From assembly GCA_964036275.1 (NCBI GenBank), contig OZ038438.1, positions 12,790,720 to 12,854,719 on the forward strand: a DNA stretch of 64,000 bases. Reading direction: 5' to 3'. Below the pieces are notes generated by a model. That model made no database searches and was not told the DNA's origin. It worked only from the letters and a program-made list of their open reading frames with translations. Below are positions 47,699 through 60,600 of the stretch, piece after piece; positions within the stretch are counted from its first letter, which is position 1; the number at the start of each line of letters is the position of its first letter. This DNA comes from Litoditis marina. Lineage: Eukaryota; Nematoda; Chromadorea; Rhabditida; Rhabditidae. The translations under genes and the position numbers were made by a program.

Positions 47699-48520
47699 CA
47701 AGTAAACTACTAGTAAACTCCTACCACACCCCTATTCTACTACTAGAAAACTACTAGTTTTCTTGTAGTAATGTAGGCGTAGGGGAGGAGTTAAACTATA
47801 GTTCTACTCCTACCTAACTACTAGTGAGATGGTAGTCAGCTACTAGTTTATCTGTGGTAAAAGTCAATTTTGAAAAATAAAAAATAAAATAAAAAAAATT
47901 ATATTTTTTAGGATCGTATATCTTCTATAAGTAGTTACGTTATCCTCTATCGCATTACTCTGCTGTTTACCATGTTTTGCACCATCCGGGACTCGAACTC
48001 TCGAGCTCTCGCTTCTGGAGCGAGACACTTACCACTGCGCCACGCTGCTGATGTCCGAAGGACAGCCACAATCGTATACGATTACAGGCGCGCTTCACTG
48101 TTCAGCGCTCACTATGGAATAACGTGAATGCGCCACGAGCTCTAACAAAAAACCTTATACTTAAGCTCGTTCTACAGTAGCACTAATTCGATAGAAATTT
48201 TCCCATATTATGAATGTTCAGCACTTTCCTGCCTAGTTAGCGTACTACAGGTTTCTACTAGCCTACGAGTAAGTTACTACTAGCCTACGAGTAAGTTACT
48301 ACTAACTCTCTACGTGCTCATAATGCCTACAAATCACTGTGATTTAAATTCTGTGGAGATAATGTATCGTAAAAAGACTAGTTTCAGACTGCCAAAATGC
48401 ATTTTTTAATTTGACGTCCGTATTTACTACTAGTTTTCTACCAGGATACCCCTACTCTACTACGAGAGTACTCCTCCTTTACTACTACTACTAGTTTACT
48501 ACGAGTTTACCAGTAGTCCC
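47699..48520. repeat. 0.8 kb foldback element rich in CTACTAGT
   Basis: The left arm (AGTAAACTACTAGTAAACTC and repeated ACTACTAG words) is opposed by an inverted right arm (CTACTAGTTTACTACGAGTT). The arms are roughly 180 bp, with CTACTAGT words clustered throughout. A tRNA-like segment sits between the arms at 47980-48052. No protein-coding capacity. Confidence 0.65.
47980..48052 (-). ncRNA. tRNA-like / tRNA-derived sequence
   Basis: The minus strand shows a good A box (TGGCGCAGTGG), a five-pair anticodon-like stem (CTCGC/GCGAG) and a B box (AGTTCGAGTCC) at normal spacing. The anticodon loop has C instead of U at position 33, and the T and acceptor stems pair poorly. It is therefore better read as a tRNA-derived SINE head or tRNA pseudogene than as a working tRNA. 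Confidence 0.5.
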
Positions 48521-48659
48521 AGATTTCCTATGTGGTAACCTTAGTGGTAACTTTTTCGCATTTCTAGTTTTCAACTGAAAATGAAAAATTGAGGCAACCA
48601 GAATAAGTCATTCGGAATTAAAAGTCATTATAGTAAAAGTCATTCGAAAGTAAAAGTCA

Positions 48660-48815
48660 TCATTAAGGAAATGGTTCCGCGGTTCGGTTCCGCGGTTCGG
48701 TCACTGGAGAACCGGGTGGTTCGGAATATCGGTTCAAACCACTCGGTTCGGTTCTCAGTGACTGGTTCGCGGTTTGGTTCGGGAAGGACACGGTTCTCCA
48801 GTGAATTGGCCCCAG
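48660..48815. repeat. GGTTCGG-rich repeat
   Basis: Tandem GGTTCCGCGGTTCGG words at the left and an end reading GGTTCGGGAAGGACACGGTT then CTCCAGTGAATTGGC, shared with the element at 28527-29312. GGTTCACTGGAGAACC-like words occur in both orientations. Confidence 0.55.
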
Positions 48816-49185
48816 AGGCCTGACGCTTTCATCTAACCCAACATTTGGTTTTACCGTTTATTTTAAGGGAAATGGATTCTGGTTTTAGGTAAATTTCCGG
48901 CTATCTATAATACTTCACACAAATTCATGAATGGGTAGTTTTATTTAACATAATAATTGTTATTTAATACAAATGAAGAACAAAAAATTAAAACATGAGT
49001 TTGAAGAAATTGAAGGTTTGCTCATATGGTCCTGCAGCGAAGCCGACTATAGAAGTACGGTAGCTTGTGTTCAAGGACCCGCCAAACAATAAATTTCATA
49101 ATTAGTCAGCTGTTTTGGGTGGTTTTTCTAACAATTATTTTCAATCATATCATGGTCTAAGTTGTTTCTTCTGTAAGTGTCTATT

Positions 49186-49195
49186 ACTTTTTCAG
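49186..49195 (+). promoter_or_regulatory. Putative trans-splice acceptor of the DRAM-like gene
   Basis: ACTTTTTCAG ends at 49195, five bases before the ATG at 49201. The encoded protein starts at the position expected for this family. Confidence 0.5.
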
Positions 49196-49200
49196 ACATT

Positions 49201-52200
49201 ATGCTCCAGTGTGGTCGTCTAGGGGCTGCCCACGTCCCGATTTTGTTTGGAATCATTTTTGTTATCAATTTAGGTATGTTAATAAATCCGTTCACCTTGC
49301 AAAAAGAATTTGTTTTGGAAATATTATCACAATATTATCACAATTACAGGAGAACCTTTAGAAAATACTTTGCTTTGTAGAAAGCGAAATTTACTTTGAT
49401 CATGTTGTTTCCAATTTTCGAAATTGACAACAATAGCACATATACACCTTTTATTTTTTTTGGTATTTCACGAAATGTATTATCTTCCATCAGTTAACTC
49501 GTTAGAACACAGAATGCAATCATCAAGGTTCGAATATTCGACAAAAATCACTCCGTATTTAGATTAATACACCTGAAAATAAATGATTATGCATTAAAAA
49601 TACACATGTTTTCATTATCGGCGAAAAAAATATTGCTTTTCAATTTTTTTTCTGACTATTCGGACAACTTCACTGAAAGTATAATTTCCAGGCTGTACGT
49701 ACTGTTTTTCGGTTTGGCATGGAGATGTCGACCCTGTCTTCCCATACGTCTCGGCTGCCGGCGATAACCGACCGGAATCGTGCGTGTTCAGTCTCCTGCT
49801 CAATGTATGCAGTGTTCTATCCATGCTGATCGTCTATCTCAGGTATTTGTTTTTTTATTGTTTACTTGGTCTTTATCATAATAAAGAGTGTTTAGTGGTC
49901 TTAAGCAGAAAGCTTTTTTACTAAACTTCATTCATCTCTATCGAGAAGGTCTTTAATCGTGTTTCCTGTCTTTCGTCGCTACTTCAAGAAACGGCTCATT
50001 TGAGAACTGCGTATGACGTCCAGTTCTAAATGGTAGCGAAGAGATCAGCGTTCCCACCGACACTGATGAAATTTTTTACGATTGCTCAGACGTGTAAAAA
50101 AATGCGAACCGTTGAGGTTTCAATACCATTGCAACGATGCGTGGGAAAAAAAAGAGATATACACGATCAGTTGTTTACCTCGACCATTTTTGCAGTTAGT
50201 TTTTGTCAATTCCAGGTTCTCTCTGATCGATACGTTGATTCGACAGTCTGACGTGATGGTGGATCGAGTCAATAAAGTAGCTCTCATCTTCGGCGAGCTT
50301 GGAGGCCTTGGAATGATGGTCGTCGCCAATTTCCAGGTAAGTTGTGGGAGTTAGGATTTCGTTCTATTATTCCATGACGAACCAATTTATCGATTAACGG
50401 CGTTTTACTTCTTGGGCATGCATTCATCTTGAGAAGAACGGTTTCGCTTGAATAGGATTAAAAACACGTGGCCGACACAAAAAATAAATCCGTTCATATT
50501 TAATTACATTAAACCATGATTTTGCATTAAAAAAGTAGGCAGGCTAGTCTGACCTTATCGGTGTGCTCAACCGGACTAGCTTTAAAGTTATGACAAAGTT
50601 GATTACTATGTTTTCGATGAGCTTGAAGTTATTCAGAGGTGTTGTGGTATTTCCCATCCGGTCGGGGGTATTGTGATCGTACCTTTGAATAATAGGTTTA
50701 AATGAATAAAGTAATGTGTACATACTAAATCATATCGGGAAAATTAGAAAGTGGACATGTGGAGTGTGTGCAAAATCACAGTGATTTTCATTGCAGGAGA
50801 CGGCAGTTATTGCCGTACATCTATCGGCTGCATGTGTTTGTTTCGGGGGTGGTTGCGTGTATATGTGGCTGCAGTCTTGGATTACAGTGCACATGCATCC
50901 GCTTTATGCCAATCGCAGAATCGGAATCTATCGCACGCTCATTAGTCTGTTTTCAACAGTGGCGTTCTTCATGGGTAAGTTCAGATTTTATTTGCGATTT
51001 GTTTCTTAGTTGTGGGAGGTGTGATTGATGTTCGAAAAAAATTTTTTTTATCAGATTCACATAGATACTTCAGTAAAGTTTTCCGAATAGCCAAAACAGT
51101 CCATAAACGGACTACTATTTTTGATCGAAATCGAAAGCAGTTGCCTATTTTGATGCAAAATCATTTATTTTCGCAAGTCATCCAAAAACTAACTCATTTT
51201 GGCGAATAGTCGAACCATACTGGTGTATGTTTACATACCCAATACCCATATGGGAATAACCGTTTTGTATTTGAGTTCCTACTTGCGTGCGCCCACGCTT
51301 CCTTTCTCTTGCGGAAGGTGTGTATGTAATAATTGAATTCCACGTAAAATAGTACATAATAAGTATTTCAGCACTTGGTTTCGGTGTTTATGCTGCTCAT
51401 GTGTTCCATGAGTATCACCCGGATCTCCCCACACCACGTCCATGGAATAGCAAGGCTAATCAACCGGTGGGTTAACTACTGTTTATTTCATTCACTCACA
51501 TGTTCACGGTTCAACAGCGCTCGTTTCCGTGTACACATTGAGGCATAACAAGTATTTGTATTTACCTGAAGGGAAAAATGGCAAGCTATTACGATTTAGC
51601 CTTAACGACCCAACCTCGCATCAGTAAGGTGTGGCTATTCGTTTTTTTGTTTCAGTTTTATCATAAGCGTCTGAAACGTCAAATTAATTATGTTCCTGCT
51701 ATTCAGCCAGGTCTACCAGAGGCTGTCAAACCTTTGGGGGTCCACGGGCTGCATGAGAATTTTTTTAAATACATAAATTTGCCTCACTCAAGACTCAAGT
51801 CGGCGTACCGTTCGTATTCTCTCCCAATCTGCTAGGAACTTTCTATTATTATTTAAAATATATGAGACCTAAACGCTGCTAACTTCTGATACTCAATACT
51901 CTCGGTCTTAATTTGCAGAGAAATGTCTAAAAAGGCTTCAATTTCTTCGACTTTGTGAAGATTTGCTCATTTTAATGAAAAATCATTGTTTGATATAGTT
52001 TAATTGAGATACTGGTCTTTTTTTGTAGAATAGTCCTCAGTGGTGTGGTGTAGGCGCTTTAACTTATAACAGACGCAATTGACGCAAACCCGTCCATGTT
52101 TACTCTAATAATATTAATATTATAATAATCTTTTACGGATAATATGGTTCCACAAGCTTTTATTGCATATATTTCAACTACTGGATCATGAACACGTGAG

Positions 52201-52662
52201 AAAATGGTACTCGTAGCTACCTAGGGTTAAAAAATAAGTGTTGAAGTCACAATGCACTATGCACTAATGTGTTTTGATCTTACACGTTTACGCCCAACCC
52301 TGTCAAAGCTACTCGTATTAGATGGGGTTTGGAACAATTCTTGTGAGAAAACAGGAGTCGCATGAAATAGAGTCGACGAGAGATCCTTGGCTGTGTGTTA
52401 GTGTTGATTATCGCGACCCCAAGTGATTTTTTATCAATTACACGTTTTTGATTGTTAAATGACAAATGAATTACAGGGCTATGGGTTCCATGTGATTTCT
52501 GCAATTTCGGAATGGATTATGGCTCTTCTCCACATTTCTTTCATTCTGTCTTATGCTCGTGATTTCGAGAAGATTCGTGTGACTCTTACTGTTGAGTCTT
52601 TAGTCGCTCATCTGGACCATAGTCCTCTCTATCGCTCTGTCAACGACCTACTCTACGCTTAA
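49201..52662 (+). CDS. DRAM/TMEM150 (Frag1/DRAM/Sfk1) family membrane protein
   Basis: Related to DRAM1/DRAM2, multi-pass proteins of lysosomal and other membranes linked to autophagy. Exons: 49201-49273, 49692-49842, 50216-50336, 50797-50974, 51372-51466, 52477-52662; 267 aa (human DRAM2 266). Family landmarks in order: VDPVFPYVSAAG with GDNRPESCVF in the first extracytoplasmic loop; a second helix (LLLNVCSVLSMLIVYLR); VNKVALIFGELGGLGMMVVA with the conserved ANFQ; a third helix region with HLSAACVCFGGGCVYM; a fourth after GIYRTLIS; and the final GYGFHVISAISEWIMALLH with SYARDFEKIRV. About six membrane segments in all. Every intron phase matches. The function in this organism is inferred from the family. 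Confidence 0.92.
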
Positions 52663-54475
52663 AGATGTTTTATTCTCTTCTTTACGGAATGTTGAATGAC
52701 TTACCTAACAACTTCATTCTAGTACCACACGTCTGTAAGTGCGTTTTTAATCAATTAGTTTTTTCTTAAGTGTTTCTTGCTAGCGGGTGAATCGCTAAAT
52801 GTATTCTGCTGTGATTTCCAAATATCGTATTTCACGTTCAGATTTGCCTTTTGCCTGAAAAAGATGTGTATATATCAGCTCGTGTCCATATTAGATTGCG
52901 CTTTCCTTTTTAAAAAGCATCAATATTTGTCAATGTGAATTGTACATACCAATTTCTACTGTTAAACCACATCAATATGTTAATAACGAGTTTGTTCTCT
53001 AGTCTTTCTAGGATTATTTGACTCATTCTGTAGTCTTCGATGCTGTTATACAGGGGTACAATTTAGGACGTGTAGTTGTTTGAATGAGCTTGGTGTTTTC
53101 TATAACGGTCCTGTCCTTGTTAAATTGTAATTGGTGTGATGTAATGATCCGTCTGTCTAACCTTTTTTCATTCTCACACGTTGTATGAATATATTTTCCC
53201 AGTCTCGGTCTTTTTCTAGCACTTTCAATTACGCAGCAATTAGTGTGGGATCACTGAGAACGTTTCTGCAGCAGTTATATTGATGGCGCTGTATTCAGAA
53301 TAGGCCAGGGAGCGTTTCGTTGTGAGTACTCGACATGTATCTGAAATCAGCTGCCTATTCTGGCTAGTATAGCGTGTTTCTTGACAAATGTTCAACAGAT
53401 GGGTGATTCAAGCTCACCATCTACGATAGTACATCCAGCATTCTCAAGTGAGTAGAATAGTTTAAGAAAGTACACTTGAGACTGCTGCTGATCTTAAGGC
53501 TGTATTAGTTATGTCATGCATGCTTCCGCACAAAATTGAACGGCGAGTAACCATTGGATTTGCACGGAATCGGGAGGTTTTGGAAAGTTGGGTGCGCAAT
53601 GCATGTCAGCAATTTGGCACCCGTACGCATGGCACAATCAGAACGATTTTTCGGTTTTCGCACTTTCCAATCCAAATCTGAACGGCGAATTGCCCGATAT
53701 CAGCGTTTCTGTAGTTTGACTCCGTTGCTTTTCGGTCAAAATTTGACATGTGTCGAGATCAAACTACAACAAAGATTAGGCTCCCTATTTGTATATAACT
53801 ATCTTATTTCATCGAGGTACAGAAACCACTTCTCAAAGTAGAACTAGTATTCGAGTGAACCCAGAATAATGAAACACAAATGTATAAATATTTTATTTAG
53901 AACTCCGAAATTCACAATAACACAGTTTGATTTTAGCACAGTAACAATGCGTTGTTGAATGTACTGTGCTTGATGGACACACACCCGAAAATTGGTTGCG
54001 TTATATACTAGAAAGTCTTATGCTAATATGATATCAAAGAGGACACTGCCGAAAAAGTCCCCATAACTGCTGCGAACGTTGTCTCAGACAAGTGTAGTCT
54101 GACATGTCTTGCGGGTAGTTATGGAAACCAAACTCAGGGGGGGGGATTCATCAACTAATTCAGTTTCGATGTAAACACTCGTCGATGAATGCTGCGAATA
54201 GACGGTAGAATTTAGAAATTAAAGCTGTTAAAAGTGTGAATGCTGCAAAGTGGCTTGTAGAGAGCATCAACGCACGGGTCGGTTTGCACGTGAAATGATG
54301 AGGCGATGCTGCTCTATACCACGTAACCAAATACAACACCCCGTGGACGAATATTGCACGAGAAGAATCGTTGTGGGAATACTATAAGAAGGTAGACGGC
54401 TACGAATCGAAATGAGTACCACGAGTGAAACAATGGGAGAGTAGGTAATGGCATGTGAGAGAGATCAGTGTGAGA
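52663..54475. other. Region between two convergent genes
   Basis: Presumed 3' UTRs of the DRAM-like (+) and ETS (-) genes. Contains the small inverted-repeat element at 53710-53768 and a short G run at 54138-54145. No gene. Confidence 0.4.
53710..53768. repeat. 59-bp MITE with TGTAGTTTGA ends
   Basis: Begins TGTAGTTTGACTCCGTTGCT and ends GAGATCAAACTACA; it is almost entirely terminal inverted repeat. A 70-bp copy is at 62321-62390, and solo or decayed ends (GTAGTTTGATC...GTTGC) are at about 11284-11304 and 1368-1388. Confidence 0.7.
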
Positions 54476-54668
54476 CTAGACGGAGAGCGCGGGGTATGGG
54501 GTACGGTACAAATGGAGGGGATACAGCTCATCCTCCTCTTCCGAGTCCGACTCAAAGGAGGGCGAGAAGATGGGGTCCTGGGCGGACCACCCACGAGCTG
54601 ACGGACCGAATTTATACACGAGACGGCGACCGCTGACGGGCAACAGAATTTTTGTATTGTAGTAGTAC
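54476..54668 (-). other. Distal alternative last exon of the ETS gene (canonical ETS end)
   Basis: After TTTCCAG the exon completes the split Arg codon and encodes [20 protein letters not shown], then FGPSARGW and a 38-residue acidic tail ([13 protein letters not shown]) ending LSV and TAG. RYYY followed by GRRLVYKFG is the normal end of the ETS recognition helix and beta hairpin, so this exon gives a canonical DNA-binding domain. Confidence 0.85.
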
Positions 54669-57600
54669 CTGGAAAGTAAAAAAAATCTGAGCTGTTCAAG
54701 TTGTTGTTGTTGAAAAAGGAATCAATCAAACAATGATTTCGTTTCATGCCACTAGACATCTTACCAATTGAAACACCAAGTGTTTTTGCCAAACATATAC
54801 ATTATTATACGCTCGGCAAAGTATATTAGTTTTCGATGTCTCCTACTTTTCTTTTCCATTTCAAAAGTAGTTTACACTGTCTTTGAAATGGTGATAAGGG
54901 GGAGTTTACGCATGCAGACAACCCTACCCTGAATGTTGGCTAGCAATACTGATGATGTATGCATCTTACTGATATGAAGCTGTTGGGGAAGTCAACAAAA
55001 ATAGTGAACAGTAAGGGCACATACATCATAATATCATATATGCACAGCCAGCAACAATAATCACGTGTGGCTGTTGTCAAATAAACCGTTATCGTTGTTT
55101 GAGAGGTATGGTAAATTTCACCATTTCATGATAAGTGAAACCAGAAGAAAGAAGCTTATTGTAGCCTAGAATTACTCGACATGGCGTGTGGAAACGTTTG
55201 TGTTATGCCTGTAGCTTTCAAGAAGAATAGGATTGAGTTTACATTCGGTTAGCTGTCATGCGGATGTGTTATACCTACCATTGTCACAGAATTTCTTCCT
55301 TCACTCTGTCCCAGCCTATGGCTCCGGGTCCGAACTTGTAGACGAGTTTCTTGGGATACAGCCCAGTTTTGGGCACGGGAACGAGTATTTGTTTCTCGTA
55401 GTACGTTCTGCAATGAGGGGGTAAACGATACGTGCACAGCCCCCCACGTAAACTCAGCCTTGATTATTAATGATATTTATTAATGAATGGAAGGTTAGAG
55501 AGGAATGGGAGATTACATGCAACGAGCCATGGTGTGAAAACTGCTGTATATTATAAAATGATTTTAAATATGTGTAATAAATGTGTTAGAACAGTTCTGA
55601 TCTATCGGAGGTATTCTATGATTTCTCCCTCCCAAGTTGGTTCAACAAATGTTTGTTATTGAAAACAAAGCTGCATTTTATTATTCTGTATGATGCCCTC
55701 ACTTGCTATTATGTACATAACAATGAAACTGATCCAGATTAGTTATGTTTTCCAGAAGGCGACTATCAACAGAAATGAGTAAAATCGTTGGCATAACTCG
55801 GGTTCCATGAAAATTGGAATAATATTTCTTTTCACTTGCTGGGGTGAACAAAACGAAGAAAAAACAAAGCTGTTGCTGTTCTAATTGTACATAATTTCAC
55901 GGTAATAAAACGTAATTTGTCATGGATAAAACGTAATTTGTCCTGTGCACAATCATCTGGGCTCAAATAGCACAACTAATACAGAATTCTCACTACGTGA
56001 AAAACTTGATCTCACCTCATCGCCCTACTGAGCTTCTCGTAAGTCATCTTGGTATTGTTCTTCCTCTCCCCCCAAAGACGGGCCAGCTTCTCTGACTCTA
56101 CTATCCGAAACACTCCCTCGGCTGGATCTTCCCATCTAAAATCGAAGGCATAAACGATTATGTATTAATAATTATAATTATGCTTATTATTAATGTTATA
56201 AACAAGATTGAATAAGCAGGCAGTGTCAATTTCACACCACATTCCTAGTTTTCATCACAGCTTTACGTGAATAGTACACTATTCTAGTGTATGAATATCA
56301 ACACCTGCGTACGCTTATGAAGGTGTTCTCGTATTAATCCAGACGCATCATATATGCATCATGCTTCAGTTTTATATAAAACATTGACAGGTGTATCATT
56401 TATCGTTGCGAACACATAAAGAACATGAGTTACTCAAAAACACCCTTTATTTAAATTTATTTCGAGTCAATTTTGTTGTACTAATAAAACCCAATGAGTT
56501 ACTCAAAACGCCCATTCAGATACAAATCGTTGAACTACAAAACTAAAACTAGAACTTCTGTTCTGCGTAACCACTGCTCTGGCTCTATATGTTTGTTATT
56601 GATCGTAACCCACCGTACTACCGAAGGACACGTGTCGGGGTCCTTCAGAGCGTCCCGGATGAACTCCCACAGCTTGTTTCCCTTCGTGTGCTGGGACCGT
56701 TTTCTCGGTTTACCGTCCTTGTTTTTCTTGATCTTGCACTCGACCCCGTGTAAGCGCTCGTCCACTGTAAATTGAGATTAGCTACCAATACATGTTATAC
56801 TCGATGTTTTCCGGTTTCATAAAATACTGAACTAGTTGATCGCGTTCTAACACGCACCCAAATGCAACATTAAACCCCTCAAAACGTTACCCGATAGTTG
56901 ATATTCCTAATTTTGAGCACAAATCGGAAGAAGATCTAGTCCTGGAAGTTTTTTTATATCTAAGTGAGTATCGAACAGTTACGACCGCGCAGCGCGCACT
57001 TCAGGCTACGGTTTTACGATATTCGATAATGGACCGTAGAACTAGATCATCTGGCGGCGTTTAATGCAACAAATTAATTGTTCATCTATATTTTACATTT
57101 GAACAATTTCAGAAACAAAAATAGTATTCAAAGGACCCGAAGACCGAGACTAAATTGCACTGAATAGCTATTTGTTATACGGTAGAGCGCGGTTACTGTG
57201 TGCGACGAGCGTGATACGAAGATTGATGCTAACGAGAATATACAAATTAACCTATACTGTTTCTCTGTTTCTCAGTTTTATCCTTACATTTCGGTTGTTT
57301 TCAACAGTCTTGTTTTTGAATACAAAATCCAGGACTATACCTTATTAAATATTAGAACGACTAAAAAAACTATGGCGTAATCAACATAGAGTTCCCCGTC
57401 CCCCCTCCCTCACCACCTACTCATTCACGTGACAAAGGGCTAGGCCTCGTTGTTAGATCTATCGAACAACACAAATGAGCACCAAACAGTTGTTCGGCTC
57501 CTCAAATGATCGAAAATCGCTGCCAATCATGACGAAAGCGTACGCAGGTGAAATCTCCTAGAGCAACGTTAGTCAGATTAGACCTTCACCTTAATTGTAT

Positions 57601-60600
57601 CAGCATTTTCGGAGGAGGCTGACAACAGCCGTGTCATTTGAGGCAGTCTCAGTAAAAACCAAATATCGAAATAACGCATTGAAATATATTAGACTAGCCG
57701 GTCCCGCGGCTAACGCCGCGGGCCCGTCTAGCGTGCATGTTAGCTATGTTTTGCAACTTTATTCAGAGTTGTTACCACGTTTCTTACTTTTTTTGAAAGT
57801 TTCAAACTGCTTCGAGTAGTTTGACGACTTGACGTCTTCTGACCTTCAGAATCTTATCTGACGTGATCGTCACTCCGTGAAACAAAGTGATCGTAACATT
57901 CTTTGGACTCTTTCCTACTCGTTCTGAGAGTTTCAGATAATTTGAACGAAGTCCATTTTTGACGTCTTCTGACATTCTGAATATTACTCGTCGTTAATTA
58001 GAATGCATATAGTCTTCACGTATGAGTATAGATTACGTGTCGCAGTAGCTGTAAACCTTAAAGAAGGAATTTGGAAGAACTCGACTTTTTTGCTAGTGAA
58101 GTGCTTGGTATGTGACATCATCAATTGATAGTTTGAGCTCAAAACATAAGAATTATTGTAACTTTGTTGTAAATCAATCAATAATTCAATCAATCAAAAT
58201 ATTCTATCTGGTCACGTTGTTTGGTAATTGTAAAGAAGAAAATGACTCCTATGTACAAATAAAATGTAGTAAACATGTTTGTCTGTGACGTCATCACATG
58301 CATGATACTCAGGTTGTTTACTTGATTTCGAATTGAAAGAGAGCGTGCCCGTCTAGCGTGCATGTTAGCTGTGTTTGGAACTTTATTTAAAGTTGTTACC
58401 ACGTTTCTTACTTTTTTTTCTGAACGTTTCAAACTGCTTCGAGTAGTTTGCCGACTGGACGTCTTCTGGCCTCCAAAATCTTTTTTGACGTGATCGTCAC
58501 CTCGTGAAATAATGCAATCTTAACATTTTTGGACTCTTTCCTACTTGTTCTGAGAATTTCAGAAAGTTGGAACGAAGTCCATTTTTGACGTCTTCTGACA
58601 TTCTGAATATTACTCGTCGTTAATTAGAATGCATATAGTCTTCACGTATGAGTATAGATTACGTGTCGCAGTAGCTGTAAACCTTAAAGAAGGAATTTGG
58701 AAGAACTCGACTTTTTTGCTAGTGAAGTGCTTGGTATGTGACATCATCAATTGATAGTTTGAGCTCAAAACATAAGAATTATTGTAACTTTGTTGTAAAT
58801 CAATCAATAATTCAATCAATCAAAATATTCTATCTGGTCACGTTGTTTGGTAATTGTAAAGAAGAAAATGACTCCTATGTACAAATAAAATGTAGTAAAC
58901 ATGTTTGTCTGTGACGTCATCACATGCATGATACTCAGGTTGTTTACTTGATTTCGAATTGAAAGAGAGCGTGCCCGTCTAGCGTGCATGTTAGCTGTGT
59001 TTGGAACTTTATTTAAAGTTGTTACCACGTTTCTTACTTTTTTTTCTGAACGTTTCAAACTGCTTCGAGTAGTTTGCCGACTGGACGTCTTCTGGCCTCC
59101 AAAATCTTTTTTGACGTGATCGTCACCTCGTGAAATAATGCAATCTTAACATTTTTGGACTCTTTCCTACTTGTTCTGAGAATTTCAGAAAGTTGGAACG
59201 TAGTTCATTTTTGACGTAATCTGACATTCTGAATATTACTCGTCGTTGCTTAGGATTCATGAAGTCTTCACGTATGAGTATGATCTACGGTTTGCAATAA
59301 CTTGGAGCCCGGAAAAAACTATTTCAAAGAACTTGACTTTTTTGCTAGTGAAATGCTTGGTATGTGACGTCATCAATTGATGGTTTGATCTTGAAGTTAA
59401 AAACTACTGTAACTTGGTTCGTTTTTTTCCGATGTGCCTCGTGTTTTAATTTCTGAGTTGTTCATGAGTAGTGGAATACAATGACACTAAGCTTGTGAAC
59501 CTATCTATTTCCATATCGATTTTAGCTCAAAATCATATTTATTGCGCTAAAAAATTCAATAGTTGACCTTTGACCTTAATTTTTTGGCATTGCATTCTTT
59601 TTATAATATTGGTCCTACCCTATGAGTTTCAAGTCGTGGCTATCATTTAGACGATCAGGAGAGGCGTGGGAAAATGCCGCGTCCGGGGTAGCTTAAAAGT
59701 GAACCTATTTGCGCCGTATCTAGTACGGGTTGGACTTTTAAAACTTGAATAACTCGAGAACGGCTGAATGGTTTTGCTCAATTTTCCGTACACTTTGCCG
59801 GTCCATTGATCTTCGTTTATGTTCACAATTTGGGATTTACTGCATGAGTTTGGCTGTTTCACTTTTTTCTAAAAAAGATATTTAAAAAATTATTTTCGAG
59901 AAATTCCAAAATCCGTTACCAACAAATTGTTTCAATTCTGTATGCACATCTTTTGCACAAATCTCAAAAACTCAATCACATTTTGAACATGTGCCCCACC
60001 GAAATGAATGAAATTTTTGTTGAGTTTTATCAACGCTTACAGAGCACTCGTCATCTGAGATGTAGTTTTCACGTGTACGAAATATAGTACCTGACAATTA
60101 ACTCTATACTATATTCTAATTAACAAATAGCAAACTGCACGTTAACAATAGGAAATCGATCCAAATAAAAGGTATCCCTTTTTCAACTTTTGTGTACTAA
60201 ACATCGGGTATTGAATTTGAGGTGTTTATGTTTAGGTGTAATAATATACTGGTCCTGAGTGATCTCCAACTTCAATAAATTGCAACGTTTTCTCATTTTA
60301 AAATTTTTCAAAAGTGCAAAAAATTTCTTCGAAAATTTCTATCTCGAAAACTATTACGAAGTTTCAATCGATATTTGGTCGGTAGTACTTGCTCATGGTA
60401 CACTTGTGCTGTGCCAAGTTTCAGCAGGCTCCATTCAAATTACGAGGTAAGAGAAACAAAAATAGATAAAAAATTTGACATTTTTCATGATCTATAAAAA
60501 AAAGTTCAGAAGAGTCCGGCAAGGGGGGCACTTAGACTGAGTAGGACTACTAAAGTAGAGCACGCTGGTAGAGCGGCGGCGTTTTTTTACCCTTTTTTAC

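Noticed and set aside
47980..48052. A functional tRNA gene
   Set aside because: The T stem and acceptor stem do not pair and position 33 is not U; kept only as tRNA-like.
57984..59058. Repeated minus-strand frames of 70 and 81 codons, identical in two copies
   Set aside because: They repeat only because the DNA is tandemly duplicated; no domain and no splice context, inside an ETS intron.
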